Below, piece by piece: positions 53,128 through 63,633 of a stretch of DNA of 64,000 bases. The position numbers and the translations under genes are program-made. This DNA comes from Myxococcaceae bacterium. Lineage in GTDB: Bacteria > Myxococcota_A > Polyangia > Polyangiales > Ga0077539. Location: contig SCUS01000113.1 in the NCBI GenBank assembly GCA_004297725.1, forward strand, positions 62,001 through 126,000, given 5' to 3'. Numbering within the stretch: the first letter of the stretch is position 1; every line of letters starts with the position of its first letter. The notes beneath the pieces were generated by a model. It was not told the origin of the DNA, searched no databases, and was given only the letters and a program-made list of their open reading frames with translations.

Positions 53128-54249
53128 CTACCTCGCGACGCTGACCTCCGCCGCGCAGGGCCGGTCGGCGTTGCGGGCCCTGCCCTCCAGCCACCCGAGG
53201 GGGTTGGGCGTGGCGCACGCGTCGGTGACCACCGCGGTGCGGGGGCGCGGCAGGGCGCTCTGGTGCGAGAGCGCCTGCCAGGCGTCCTGGTAGCAGAGCA
53301 GGGCGAGGGCGTTGGGGTCGCTCGCCTGCGCGCGGCAGGTGTTGGAGGGCAGCCGCGGATCGACGTCGAGCCAGACGTCGAGCTCGACGCGGCGGGCGTC
53401 CTCGCACTCGAAGAGGCGATCGGGCTCCACGGGGCACTGCCCGAAGGTGACGCCCGGCGCGACCGGCGGACCGTAGACCTCCGGGGCGAAGCGCTGGCAG
53501 GCGCAGCGGGCGGTGCCCGATCCGGTGAGGGCGACGGGCGTGGTGAAGCGCTCCGGGGCGCGGTCGAGCGCCGAGGTGCTGCCGCCGAAGACCGCGAAGG
53601 CGAGGGCGGGGCGCGCGGCGAGCGCGGCGGGGGTGCAGCGCCCGGCAGGGAGCGTGGCGCAGGCGATCTCGCGGGCCATGCGGGCGGCGCGGCAGAAGCT
53701 CAGCACGGCGTTGCGGCTGCGGTGGTCCGTGGCGGGGGGGATGGAGGCGTTCCAGAAGGCGGCGAGCTCGGGGCAGGGGTGGTCGCTCGCGAACTGCACG
53801 TGGTCGGCGAAGCCCGAGATGGCCACGCGCAGCGAGCGGGCGTCGGTGCTGGCGCTGAGCTGTAGCTGCGACAGCGTCTGGCCCACGAGGCGCCAGCGGT
53901 CGAGCACGGCGTCGTTGCGAGGCTCGAAGGCGCCGAGGCCGAAGAGGGTCTCCGTTGCGCAGGAGACCTGCCAGTGCAGCCCGTCGCCGTCAGGGTTGCG
54001 TGGGACGCAACGCTCGCCGAGCTGCGAGACGATGCGCTCGATGGAGTCGCGGAGCATCGCCACGGCGGCGGGCACGCGCTGGTGGAGCTCGCGCTGGCCC
54101 TGGTCGACGCGCTCCCGGTCGGCGGTGGGGTCGACCGAGGAGCGGGCGGCGGAGAGCGGCGGGTACGCGGGGAGCGCGGGCGCGCGGGTGTACGCGCGCG
54201 GGGCGCAGCCGAGGAGCAGGAGGGCGGCGAAGGCGGCGGGGCGGCGCAT
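53128..54249 (-). CDS. Lipoprotein with degenerate OmpA-like region
   Basis: This 373-residue protein has a lipobox (ALLLLGC) and a mostly helical body (QGQRELHQRVPAAVAMLRDSIERIV). A segment reading SLRVAISGFADHVQF...HRSRNAVLSFCRAARMA resembles the OmpA C-terminal pattern (GFAD... N... LS..RA), but the usual GHTD is GFAD and insertions are large, so peptidoglycan binding is only possible. The remainder has several Cys pairs (CACQRF, FGQCPVE). It starts three bases after the stop of the upstream 802-residue gene and is followed by the lipoxygenase gene. Unknown function. Confidence 0.66.
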   Translation of the reverse strand: MRRPAAFAALLLLGCAPRAYTRAPALPAYPPLSAARSSVDPTADRERVDQGQRELHQRVPAAVAMLRDSIERIVSQLGERCVPRNPDGDGLHWQVSCATETLFGLGAFEPRNDAVLDRWRLVGQTLSQLQLSASTDARSLRVAISGFADHVQFASDHPCPELAAFWNASIPPATDHRSRNAVLSFCRAARMAREIACATLPAGRCTPAALAARPALAFAVFGGSTSALDRAPERFTTPVALTGSGTARCACQRFAPEVYGPPVAPGVTFGQCPVEPDRLFECEDARRVELDVWLDVDPRLPSNTCRAQASDPNALALLCYQDAWQALSHQSALPRPRTAVVTDACATPNPLGWLEGRARNADRPCAAEVSVAR

Positions 54250-54252
54250 CGC

Positions 54253-56661
54253 TCAGAGCCCCCGGAGGTAGTCGAAGAAGGAGCCGAGGTTGACGCCGAG
54301 GTGCAGCGCGACGTTGACCGCGCTGTCCGAGGCGGCCGGCGCGACGCCGAAGACGGTCGGCTGGATGAGCACCCCGAAGCTCACCATCCTGGGGATGGCG
54401 AAGGGGCCGCCGGAGAGGGTGATGTCGAGGCCGGTTCCGGTGTGGAGCGCGCGGCCGTCGCCCGGCGAGGCGAGCACCATGACCGGGATGGACACGTCGA
54501 GCGTGAGCCAGGAGACCACGCGGGCGCGGGGCGAGACGCGGGCGTAGATGAGGGGCGCGGCGACGCCGATGGAGACGCAGTCGCCGCGGCTGCACTGGGA
54601 GTTGAGCTCGTACTGGGCGCGGAGCTCGACGCTGCCCGGCAGGCCCCAGCGGAAGTAGAAGGGACCCGCGTCGGCGCTGCGGTGGATGAGCGGCGGGGTC
54701 GATCGGAGCCGCGCCCGGGCGAGGCAGGTGAAGCGGCCGCCTGGAGCGTCGGGGGCGCGCTCGGCCGCGAGGAAGGCGTGGAAGCTGCCCTCGGCGGGCA
54801 GCGACCGGAGGTTCTCGATGAGGTCGTCGGGGGAGCGAGGGCAGGCGTCGCCCTCGGAGAGCAGCACCACCAGCGCGCTGCGTCCGGGCGAGTGCAGCTC
54901 GGGCTCGACGCGCAGGCGCGTGGGGATCACCCGGGTGATGCGGGCGCTGTCGTCGGCGGGCACGGAGGCGTCGGAGGTGACGGCGCTAAAGGCGTTGATG
55001 GCGGCGGTGACGTCGGGCGTGCTCGCGAGGCGCCACTCGGGGAGGCCCGAGCGCGCGGTGAAGGCGAAGGTGTCGTCCCCGGCGCCGGGTACGGAGCCCC
55101 ATGGGTCGGAGAGCGACATCGCGCCGTGGTCGAGGATGCCCGCCGGGAGCCAGGCGTCGCGAGGGCGGAGCACCGCGATCCGGGCCAGGGCGAGGTCCTG
55201 CGGGGAGCACTGCGGGGCGTCGGCGGGGCGGATCACCACCTGCCAGAGCCCGGCCGCGCGGTCGTCGAAGGTGTGGGAGCCACGCGCGTCGAGGGCGATC
55301 CCCTCGCGGGGGCCCTGCTCGGCGGTCGTGGGGCAGAGCACCATGCGAGATCCCTGCGGGAGCGCGTCGGGCGCGAGCACCCGGTCTCCCACGGTGGCGA
55401 GCTGCGCCGGGCTCTCGGCCTCCAGCGGGACCCGCTCGGCCTCGCCCACGCCGGCCTGGCTCACCGCGACGCCGCTGCCGGAGCGGGTGAACACGTCGAG
55501 GTGGCGCTCCAGCGTGAAGGCGTCGGGAATACCCGTCACGGTAATCGGCGCGACCTGAGCGAGCGTCACGCAGCGGAGCGCGGCGAGCTCCGCGGGGGTC
55601 GCGCGGGCGTTGCGGGTCGGCGCCGCAGTGTAGCGCCCGGCGTGGCAGAGGCGGAGCGACGCGAGCACCTCGGCCCAGTCGCGGCGGCCCGGGGCCATCG
55701 CGCCGCCGGGGGCGCCGTAGCGCTTGCGCATCACCGAGCGCACCGCCTCGTCGGGGACCGTGAGCGCGCTTCCGTCGGCGGCGATGCGGGCGCTGAAGGT
55801 GGCGGCGCTGCCGTCGCGGTCAGGCGCGGTGGTGACCAGCAGGGCGCTCGCCGCGGCGGCGGTGACGAGCTCGCTCCAGCGCATCGGGTCCCGGGCGAAG
55901 ACGTCCGCGCGCGGGGTGAGGCGCAGCTCGCCGCGGCGCCAGTCGGTCTCGAACCACCGAGTGACGTCGTCGGAGAAGAGGCGCTGGAGGGGGGTCTGCG
56001 GGTCGCCGAAGCGCATGCTGTCGACGCGCAGCGCGAGGTCGCCTCCCCGGCGGCGCAGGTAGATCCCGGCGGCGGTGACCGAGCGGGGGACGTCGACGGT
56101 GTGGGCCTCGCCGAGGCCGAGCAGCCGGGCGCCCGCGGTCGCGGTGAGCAGCGTGGGGGCGTCGGCGCCGTCGATCACCAGCAGGTCGACGCCCTCGACC
56201 GGGCAGGCGGCGAGGCGCGAGGGGGTGAGGCGCAGCTCGCCGGTGGCCGTGCGCTCGAAGCGCACCGCGGTGGTGCCCTCGCCGAGGTGGGCGAGGCAGG
56301 GGCGCAGCGCGAGGGTCTGCGCCGGCGGCGCCTCGCGCCCGGTGCGCGGCGGAACGGCGAAGACCTCGAGGTCCGCCGCCAGGTCACGGCGGGTCGGGGG
56401 GAGGCCCGCGTCGCGGAGGAAGGTCGGCAGGTCGCGCTCGCCGGCGGGGAGCGTGAGCCCCTCGCGGAGCACCGTCCCGCCGACGGTGCGGACGCCGTAG
56501 CGGCACTCGGCCTGGGAGCGGAAGCGGTCGGTGAGCGCGGCCGTGACGTGGGTCGTCGGCGCGGAGGCGGTGGTCGGGGCGAAGCAGAAGGTCTGCGCGC
56601 CGGCGGTCATCGGGACGAGGGGCAGCGCGAGGCCGAGGGCCAGCAGGGAGGGGAGCCGCAT
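54253..56661 (-). CDS. Large exported protein of unknown function
   Basis: This 802-residue protein has a signal peptide (MRLPSLLALGLALPLVPMTAGAQ). Its body is beta-rich with scattered Cys pairs, and the last 150 residues (VELRAQYELNSQCSRGDCVSIG, ARVVSWLTLDVSIPVMVL, FGVLIQPTVFGVAPAA, VNVALHLGVNLG) look like outer-membrane beta-barrel strands ending in an aromatic-poor turn. I recognise no family. It sits 37 bases after the haem-motif propeller gene and 3 bases before the next, so the set is probably cotranscribed. A role in the envelope is inferred from the signal and neighbours. Confidence 0.68.
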   Translation of the reverse strand: MRLPSLLALGLALPLVPMTAGAQTFCFAPTTASAPTTHVTAALTDRFRSQAECRYGVRTVGGTVLREGLTLPAGERDLPTFLRDAGLPPTRRDLAADLEVFAVPPRTGREAPPAQTLALRPCLAHLGEGTTAVRFERTATGELRLTPSRLAACPVEGVDLLVIDGADAPTLLTATAGARLLGLGEAHTVDVPRSVTAAGIYLRRRGGDLALRVDSMRFGDPQTPLQRLFSDDVTRWFETDWRRGELRLTPRADVFARDPMRWSELVTAAAASALLVTTAPDRDGSAATFSARIAADGSALTVPDEAVRSVMRKRYGAPGGAMAPGRRDWAEVLASLRLCHAGRYTAAPTRNARATPAELAALRCVTLAQVAPITVTGIPDAFTLERHLDVFTRSGSGVAVSQAGVGEAERVPLEAESPAQLATVGDRVLAPDALPQGSRMVLCPTTAEQGPREGIALDARGSHTFDDRAAGLWQVVIRPADAPQCSPQDLALARIAVLRPRDAWLPAGILDHGAMSLSDPWGSVPGAGDDTFAFTARSGLPEWRLASTPDVTAAINAFSAVTSDASVPADDSARITRVIPTRLRVEPELHSPGRSALVVLLSEGDACPRSPDDLIENLRSLPAEGSFHAFLAAERAPDAPGGRFTCLARARLRSTPPLIHRSADAGPFYFRWGLPGSVELRAQYELNSQCSRGDCVSIGVAAPLIYARVSPRARVVSWLTLDVSIPVMVLASPGDGRALHTGTGLDITLSGGPFAIPRMVSFGVLIQPTVFGVAPAASDSAVNVALHLGVNLGSFFDYLRGL

Positions 56662-56698
56662 CCGCGCGCGGTAGCACGGCCCGGGGCGCGGGCTGGAG

Positions 56699-59587
56699 TT
56701 AGTGTCGGAGCTCGGCGCGGGAGAGGCTCCAGGGGAGGTCGCGGGCCTCGAAGCCGCTGCCGGCCATCGTGTATCCGCGGAGGCCGCCGTCGCTGGTGCC
56801 GAAGAGCACGAGGTCGGCGGTGCCGTCCCCGTCGAGGTCGCCGAGGTCGGCGTCGAAGCCGGAGGTCGCGTCGAAGAAGCCGTCGCCCGCGGGCAGCGGC
56901 ATCGCCGGGAGGTGCAGCCGTCGGCCGGAGACCCACCCGACGCCCTGCCAGGTGAGGGGAGCGTTCGCGTAGGTGGCCACGACGCTGACCAGCCCGCCGC
57001 CGTCGGAGCTGAGCGTGAGCGAGAGCCTCGAAGGGGCGGCCGCCCCGCCGCGAGGGTCGGCGGGCGAATACGTGAGGGTGTATGCGCCGGAGAGACGCAG
57101 GGTCGGCTGCGCCACGGTGCGGAAGACGAGCTCCTGCGCGCGCCAGGTGCGGGCCTCGAGCTCGGACTCCAGCCCGGCGCCGAGGAGCACCCGGTACTCG
57201 CCGCCGAAGAGCAGCGGCATCGCGGGGGTGACGAGCAGGCGTCGGCCCTCGACGTTGATCCGCGCGGCGAGCGGTCGCCCGCTCGGGTCGGTGAGCTGCA
57301 CCCGCGCGAGGTTCTCCGGGCGATCGAGGACGGGCTGCGAGAACACGAGGGCGATCGGGCTGGTGGTCGGGAGGAGGTCCGTCTGACGGGGCCGCTCGGC
57401 GACCACGAAGAACTCGCGCCCGGTGAGCTCGGCGACGTAGCGGGTGAGCTCGCCGCGCTGGGTCGCGTCGAGGGTCGCGCGGGTCCAGTTGACGAAGTCG
57501 TCGACCGCCCCGGCGAGAGACTGCTGCGCGCCCAGGCGCATCCAGGCGCCGTGGCGCGCGGTGCCGATGAGGCTGGCGATGTCGGCGGAGGGGGTGCCGT
57601 CGAGGTCGCGGTCGACGCGCGCCCGGCTGGTGGACAGCGCACCCGCGTGGCAGCTCGCGCAGCGCGCCGCGAAGTGCACCGCGCCGCGCCGCGCCTCGGG
57701 GGAGGGCGAACCGTCCCGGTCGGTGAGCGTGTTGGCCGCCGGCGGGGCCGCGATCGAGCCGAGGTAGGCGGCGAGCCCGTCGACCTGTGCCTGCGTCGGG
57801 TGGAGCACGCCGATCTTGGCGTGGAGGGTGTACGCCGCGCTCGTGAGGTCGCTGGTGCTGCCCTGCCACCCGAGCGGCCACGTCCCTTCGAGGAGGGTGA
57901 GCGCCGGGGAGAGCGCGCGATACGAGCCGACCGGGCCCACCTGCCACGCGAGCCGGTCGGTGAGCCCGTCGGCGTGGCACGAGCCGCAGGACCACAGGTC
58001 CCCGGCGAGCACCTGCGCCCCGCCGAGCTCCGCCCGCATACCTGTGCCGGTAAAGTACTCCAGCCCCCGGGCGACCGCCGCGGGGCGCGGGTCCCTCGCG
58101 AGCGCCGCCGAGGTGACCGCCGTCCGCCCCGCGGCCGCCGTGCGTATCGCCGTGAGCCGCTGGGCCTGGTGGCCGAACACCAGCACGCTTCCGTCCGCCG
58201 CGAAGGCCCCCGCGCGAGGTCGCCCGGGTGCCTCGAAGCGCTCCCGCTCGACCAGGGTGTCCGCGTCGAGGCGCAGCACCATGTCGCTCGCCTCGGACAC
58301 CACCCACAGCGCCCCGTCGCGCACTCCGATCCAGTGGAGGCTCACCGCGCGTCGGGCGTCGAGCCCGTCGGGAGCGCCGCCTCCGTCCGGCGCGCCCGCG
58401 TCGCCGGCGGGCGGAGCGATCACCGGCCGCGACCGGGAGATGTCCGACGCCGCGAGCTCGCGGGGCGCGGCGCCCGGGGTGACGTCGTAGCGGACCACCG
58501 TGTGCTGGAAGTGCGGCGCGAACTCGCTCGTGAGCGAGGCGGACGGATCGTTGCGCAGCGTGGCCACGTACAGGCTGCGGCCGTCGGCGGCGAGGGCGAT
58601 GCCGCCGAGGGTGGTTCCGACGCGGTGGATGGTGCGGGTCACCGCGCGGGTGGCGAGGCTGATCTCCGAGACGTCTGCGCCGGCCGGGTCGCCCGCTTCG
58701 GCGCTGGCGCCGAGGCCGGTGCGGCGGCCCGCCACGAAGACGGCGCTCCCGTCCGGGCGCACCGCGATGTGGTGGGGGTCGCTGCCGACGTCGACCCGAG
58801 CGAGCTCCGACCAGTCGGCGGTGCGGATGAGCACGGCCTTGCGGTCATGCGGGAGCAGCGCGATCGCGGTGGCGCCGTCGGGGGTGACGGCGACGTTGCT
58901 CACCTCGTCGCCGACCCAGACCGAGCGCACCGGGCGTCGCGTCGCCAGGTCGACCACGGTGAGCGTGTCTTCTCCGCGGCAGGCCACGAGCAGGGGGCCG
59001 CGCGCTCCGACGGCCGCCGCGGCGACGGGCCACGCCCCGACCGGGACGGCGAAGGCCGGGGTCAGGTCGGCCGGGTTCACGGCGATGAGCTCGGGGCGCA
59101 GCACGCTCGCGACGAAGAGCGAGTCGGCGGCGGCGGCGATCGCGCGGGTGGGGAAATAGTCGAGGTTGTGGAAGCTGAGCGACGACGCCTCGACGACGGT
59201 GAGCGAGACGCTCGCGCCCGCGGCGGTGGTGAAGCGGTAGTCGCCTGCGAGGTGAGCGACGAAGGCTCCGCGGGTGGAGCCCGGGTCTCGGAAGACGGCG
59301 TTGAGGTTTCCTGCGGGCGCCTGAGCGATCGACCAGTCGAGCCCGGCGGGGAGGTAGAACGTGGCGCCGACGGGGACGCGACGTCGGTCGGCGGTGGTGG
59401 CGATCGCGGCGTCGGAGGGCCGATCGGCGGCGAGGTCGCTGGGGACGTCGGCGCGGCCGAGGTCGGTCACGAGGCCGGCGTCGAGGCCGGCGTCGGCGGT
59501 CGTCGGTTCGTCGCTGCAACCCTGGAGCAGCCCCAGCGCGAGGCCGGCGGCGGGCCCGAGGCGGCAAAGATGAAGTCGGCGAAGCAT
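56699..59587 (-). CDS. Lipoprotein with beta-propeller and two CxxCH haem motifs
   Basis: This 962-residue lipoprotein (LLQGC lipobox) has an Asp/Ala/Val-rich linker and a YVTN-type propeller (VSNVAVTPDGATAIALL, PHHIAVRPDGSAVFVAGRR, LGGIALAADGRSLYVATLR). A c-type cytochrome or MauG-like region follows with two haem motifs, CGSCHADG and CASCHAGAL. A C-terminal Ig-like section ends in an FG-GAP-like Asp-Gly-Asp-Gly segment (DLDGDGTADLVLFG). Di-haem proteins of this group act in periplasmic electron transfer or peroxide reactions. It begins the four-gene run that ends with the lipoxygenase. The start MLRRLHL at 59587 gives a normal lipoprotein signal. Confidence 0.82.
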   Translation of the reverse strand: MLRRLHLCRLGPAAGLALGLLQGCSDEPTTADAGLDAGLVTDLGRADVPSDLAADRPSDAAIATTADRRRVPVGATFYLPAGLDWSIAQAPAGNLNAVFRDPGSTRGAFVAHLAGDYRFTTAAGASVSLTVVEASSLSFHNLDYFPTRAIAAAADSLFVASVLRPELIAVNPADLTPAFAVPVGAWPVAAAAVGARGPLLVACRGEDTLTVVDLATRRPVRSVWVGDEVSNVAVTPDGATAIALLPHDRKAVLIRTADWSELARVDVGSDPHHIAVRPDGSAVFVAGRRTGLGASAEAGDPAGADVSEISLATRAVTRTIHRVGTTLGGIALAADGRSLYVATLRNDPSASLTSEFAPHFQHTVVRYDVTPGAAPRELAASDISRSRPVIAPPAGDAGAPDGGGAPDGLDARRAVSLHWIGVRDGALWVVSEASDMVLRLDADTLVERERFEAPGRPRAGAFAADGSVLVFGHQAQRLTAIRTAAAGRTAVTSAALARDPRPAAVARGLEYFTGTGMRAELGGAQVLAGDLWSCGSCHADGLTDRLAWQVGPVGSYRALSPALTLLEGTWPLGWQGSTSDLTSAAYTLHAKIGVLHPTQAQVDGLAAYLGSIAAPPAANTLTDRDGSPSPEARRGAVHFAARCASCHAGALSTSRARVDRDLDGTPSADIASLIGTARHGAWMRLGAQQSLAGAVDDFVNWTRATLDATQRGELTRYVAELTGREFFVVAERPRQTDLLPTTSPIALVFSQPVLDRPENLARVQLTDPSGRPLAARINVEGRRLLVTPAMPLLFGGEYRVLLGAGLESELEARTWRAQELVFRTVAQPTLRLSGAYTLTYSPADPRGGAAAPSRLSLTLSSDGGGLVSVVATYANAPLTWQGVGWVSGRRLHLPAMPLPAGDGFFDATSGFDADLGDLDGDGTADLVLFGTSDGGLRGYTMAGSGFEARDLPWSLSRAELRH

Positions 59588-59687
59588 GGGCGGAGATCTC
59601 CTCAGAAGGGTAAGAGCTGAAATGTACTCCAGATTCCCGGGCGCACGCCGCGGCGAACGGCGCTGCGTCACCCGCGGCGCTTCGTGC

Positions 59688-59693
59688 TAGGGT
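59688..59693 (+). promoter_or_regulatory. -10-like TAGGGT box before deoC
   Basis: TAGGGT at 59688-59693 ends 10 bases before the deoC ATG at 59704. No convincing -35 is seen. If used, the transcript would be leaderless or have a leader of a few bases. Confidence 0.3.
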
Positions 59694-59703
59694 CGCCCGC
59701 CGT

Positions 59704-60546
59704 ATGGCCAGGGACATCGATCGGCTTGTGGATGCGGTAGTGGCGAGGGTGACGCAGGAGATGGCGACGCCCACCCGAGACGCGGTGCGTCCCACGGTGA
59801 CGCCGAGGGTCGGGGGCGCGGGTTCCGGCGCGGGGGGAGTGGCCCCGGTGGCCGGGCAGGCGAGCGCCGCGGGGCAGCCGAGGCCCGACCTGGCGAGGGT
59901 CATCGACCACACGCTGCTCAAGCCCGACGCGACGCGCGACGACCTCCGCAAGCTGTGCTCCGAGGCCATGACGTGGCGGTTCTTCTCGGTGTGCGTCAAC
60001 AGCGTCAACGTGCCGTTCTGCCGTCAGCAGCTCACGGGCTCGACGGTGAGCGTCTGCGCGGTGGTGGGCTTCCCGCTGGGGGCGATGTCGCCCAACGCGA
60101 AGGCCTTCGAGACCAGCGAGGCCATCCGCGCAGGCGCCGACGAGATCGACATGGTCATCAACGTCGGCGCGCTGAAGTCCGGCGACTACGCCCTGGTGCT
60201 CGACGACATCGCGCGCGTGGTCGGCGCGGCGCAGGGGCGGGTGGTGAAGGTCATCCTCGAGACCTCGATGCTCAGCCGCGACGAGAAGGTCATCGCCTGC
60301 GCGCTCTCCAAGGCGGCAGGCGCGAGCTTCGTGAAGACCTCGACCGGCTTCGGCGGCGGCGGCGCGACGGCGGAGGACATCGCCCTGATGCGCGGCGTCG
60401 TGGGTCCCGAGCTCGGGGTGAAGGCCAGCGGCGGGGTGCGCACGGCCGGCGACGCCGACCGGATGATCGCCGTGGGCGCGACGCGCGTGGGCGCGAGCAG
60501 CTCCGTGGCGATCGTCAGCGGCGGCGCGGGTTCGTCGGGCTACTGA
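59704..60546 (+). CDS. deoC: Deoxyribose-phosphate aldolase
   Basis: This 280-residue class I aldolase splits deoxyribose-5-phosphate to glyceraldehyde-3-phosphate and acetaldehyde. Motifs are [40 protein letters not shown] with the catalytic Asp, [14 protein letters not shown] with the Schiff-base Lys, and [16 protein letters not shown] with the activating Lys. An N-terminal extension of about 60 residues rich in Gly, Ala and Pro ([15 protein letters not shown]) precedes the conserved core and is absent from most bacterial DeoC; it is probably disordered. It is followed 12 bases later by serS. Confidence 0.93.
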   Translation: MARDIDRLVDAVVARVTQEMATPTRDAVRPTVTPRVGGAGSGAGGVAPVAGQASAAGQPRPDLARVIDHTLLKPDATRDDLRKLCSEAMTWRFFSVCVNSVNVPFCRQQLTGSTVSVCAVVGFPLGAMSPNAKAFETSEAIRAGADEIDMVINVGALKSGDYALVLDDIARVVGAAQGRVVKVILETSMLSRDEKVIACALSKAAGASFVKTSTGFGGGGATAEDIALMRGVVGPELGVKASGGVRTAGDADRMIAVGATRVGASSSVAIVSGGAGSSGY

Positions 60547-61857
<1,311 letters not shown>

Positions 61858-61870
61858 CGGCGAGACGGGC

Positions 61871-62866
61871 CTACTGACCTCGCAGCAGCGAGAGGTAGGC
61901 CTGCATCAGCCGGTCGCCGCCGAGCATGTACTCGAGCGCCCCGAGCGCCAGGAAGGGCCCGAAGGGGATCATCGTCCGCATCAGCGGCTCCGGGGCGCCG
62001 TCGCTCGGGGCCTCGTCTTCCTCGTCCGCCTCGGAGGCCGCGTCGTCCGCGGCGCCGAGCTTCCAGCCGGTGGCGCGCGAGATCATCGCCACGAAGCGCT
62101 CGGAGAGCGACTCGACCCCGTCGTCTTCCAGGTCTTCGGGGTCGATGTCGGGGGCGAGCTTCCACCCTGTGACGCGCGAGATGAGCGTCGCGGCGATGCC
62201 CTGCATCGACCCGAAGAAGAGCGCGAACACCACCGCGTGGGGACCGAGGAGCGCGCCCACCATCGCGAGGAGCTTCACGTCTCCGAGGCCCATGCCGTCG
62301 CGCTTCAGGAAGCGATCCCAGACGAAGTAGAACGCGTAGGGGATGCCCGCGCCCAGGGCGATTCCCAGCAGCGAGGACCTCCAGCCGATGCCCGGGAGCA
62401 GGAAGCTGGCGGCGAGGCCCAGCGCGGCACCCCCGAGGGTGATGAAGTCCGGGATGAGGAGCTTCTTCAGGTCGATGAACGACGCCGTGAGGAGCCCCCA
62501 CGCGAAGGCGAAGCGCACGAAGAAGAGCGCCAGGAAGACGGGCAGCGCGAGGTCGACCTGCGAGCGCAGCAGCAGCTCGACCAGGGCGAGGGCCGAGAGC
62601 GCGTACATCGCCTCGATGAGCGCGTAGCGGGGCGAGATGGGGGCCTTGCAGTCGCGGCAACGCCCCCGGAGCCAGAGCCACGCGAGGATGGGCACGTTGT
62701 CGTAGGGCCGCACCGGCTTCTGGCAGTTGGGGCAGTGGGAGCCCGGGCGAACCACCGAGTGCCTGGGCCAGCGATGCACGACGACCGTCGCGAAGCTCCC
62801 CCAGATCGCGCCCCACGCGAAGGCGAACACACGGAAGAACCAGGCCGGCAGATCGGCTGCGATCAT
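61871..62866 (-). CDS. pilD: Prepilin peptidase / N-methyltransferase
   Basis: This 331-residue inner-membrane aspartyl protease cuts type IV prepilin or pseudopilin leaders and methylates the new N terminus. It has the Cys-rich cytoplasmic loop (HCPNCQKPVRPYDNVP and RCRDCKAPISPRYALIE) and the two catalytic Asp in FIDLKKLLIPD and GMGLGDVKLLAM (GxGD), plus about eight hydrophobic helices. An acidic, Ser/Ala insert (EDLEDDGVESLSERF, DAASEADEEDEAPSDG) splits the C-terminal half and is longer than in typical PilD. The ATG at 62864-62866 overlaps the stop of the TPR gene, so the two are coupled. Processing of the pilin at the left edge is plausible but unproven. Confidence 0.92.
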   Translation of the reverse strand: MIAADLPAWFFRVFAFAWGAIWGSFATVVVHRWPRHSVVRPGSHCPNCQKPVRPYDNVPILAWLWLRGRCRDCKAPISPRYALIEAMYALSALALVELLLRSQVDLALPVFLALFFVRFAFAWGLLTASFIDLKKLLIPDFITLGGAALGLAASFLLPGIGWRSSLLGIALGAGIPYAFYFVWDRFLKRDGMGLGDVKLLAMVGALLGPHAVVFALFFGSMQGIAATLISRVTGWKLAPDIDPEDLEDDGVESLSERFVAMISRATGWKLGAADDAASEADEEDEAPSDGAPEPLMRTMIPFGPFLALGALEYMLGGDRLMQAYLSLLRGQ

Positions 62867-63633
62867 CCGGCGGGGACGGGCGGGCTGGGCGGAGGCGACG
62901 AGGGGTTCTGCGCGGAGCCTCGCAGGGCGCGCAGGCAGAGCCGGGCGCGGCGGAGTTCGTGCGCCAGGGTGACCGCCCGCATCGGGTCGTGCTGGTTGCG
63001 GCGGATGAAGATCACCAGGTGGCGACGAGCGCGCCCTCGATCGCCGCCCGCCGCGTGGAGCAGGCCGAGCACGAAGCGGCCGAAGCCCTCGCCGCAGCGC
63101 GCGGCCTCGAGGTCGGCGATGCGCTCGGGCAGGTCGTCGATGTCCGAGGCGAGCTCCCCCGCGTCGAGGCGGACCAGGGCGGCGTAGGCCCGGTGCAGCG
63201 CTCGGGTGTTGAGCGACCAGCGGACGGCGCGGTCGAGGGCGCTGAGGGCCTCCTCGGTCTGCTCGGCGTGGTGCAGGGCGATGCCGACGGAGAACCAGTG
63301 GAGGGCGCGGCGGGAGGCGGGGGCGTTTCGGGCCGCGATGCGATAGGCCTGGGCGGCGCGCATCCACCAGCCGAGGGTGAGGCAGGCGCGGCCCAGGTCG
63401 ACGTGGGCGATCTCCTGGGCGACCCCCAGGCGGACCATCTTGCGGGCGACGGCGTGGGCCGAGCGCACCCGACGGGCATAGAGGTGGGAGCGATAGATCT
63501 CACGCAGGAGCAGCACCCGGGTCTCGGCGTCGACCCGGTCGGAGGCGTAGCGCAGCCCCTTCTCGGCGTAGACGGCGGCGGCATCGGGTGACCCGGTGTG
63601 TAGCGCCAGACGAAGGTAGTCGTCTGCCGTCAT
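62863..63633 (-). CDS. TPR-like repeat protein
   Basis: This 256-residue cytosolic protein is built of helical repeats of TPR/SEL1 type (AAVYAEKGLRYASDRVDAETRVLLLREIYRSHLY; HVDLGRACLTLGWWMRAAQAYRIAARNAP; WFSVGIALHHAEQTEEALSALDRAV). It ends in a Ser/Pro tail (NPSSPPPSPPVPAG). Such proteins are scaffolds for pilus or secretion systems; the overlapping prepilin peptidase gene supports a pilus-related role, as inference. The ATG at 63631-63633 is preferred because GAGGAAG lies about 10 bases upstream; an earlier GTG at 63651 is also in frame. Confidence 0.74.
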   Translation of the reverse strand: MTADDYLRLALHTGSPDAAAVYAEKGLRYASDRVDAETRVLLLREIYRSHLYARRVRSAHAVARKMVRLGVAQEIAHVDLGRACLTLGWWMRAAQAYRIAARNAPASRRALHWFSVGIALHHAEQTEEALSALDRAVRWSLNTRALHRAYAALVRLDAGELASDIDDLPERIADLEAARCGEGFGRFVLGLLHAAGGDRGRARRHLVIFIRRNQHDPMRAVTLAHELRRARLCLRALRGSAQNPSSPPPSPPVPAG

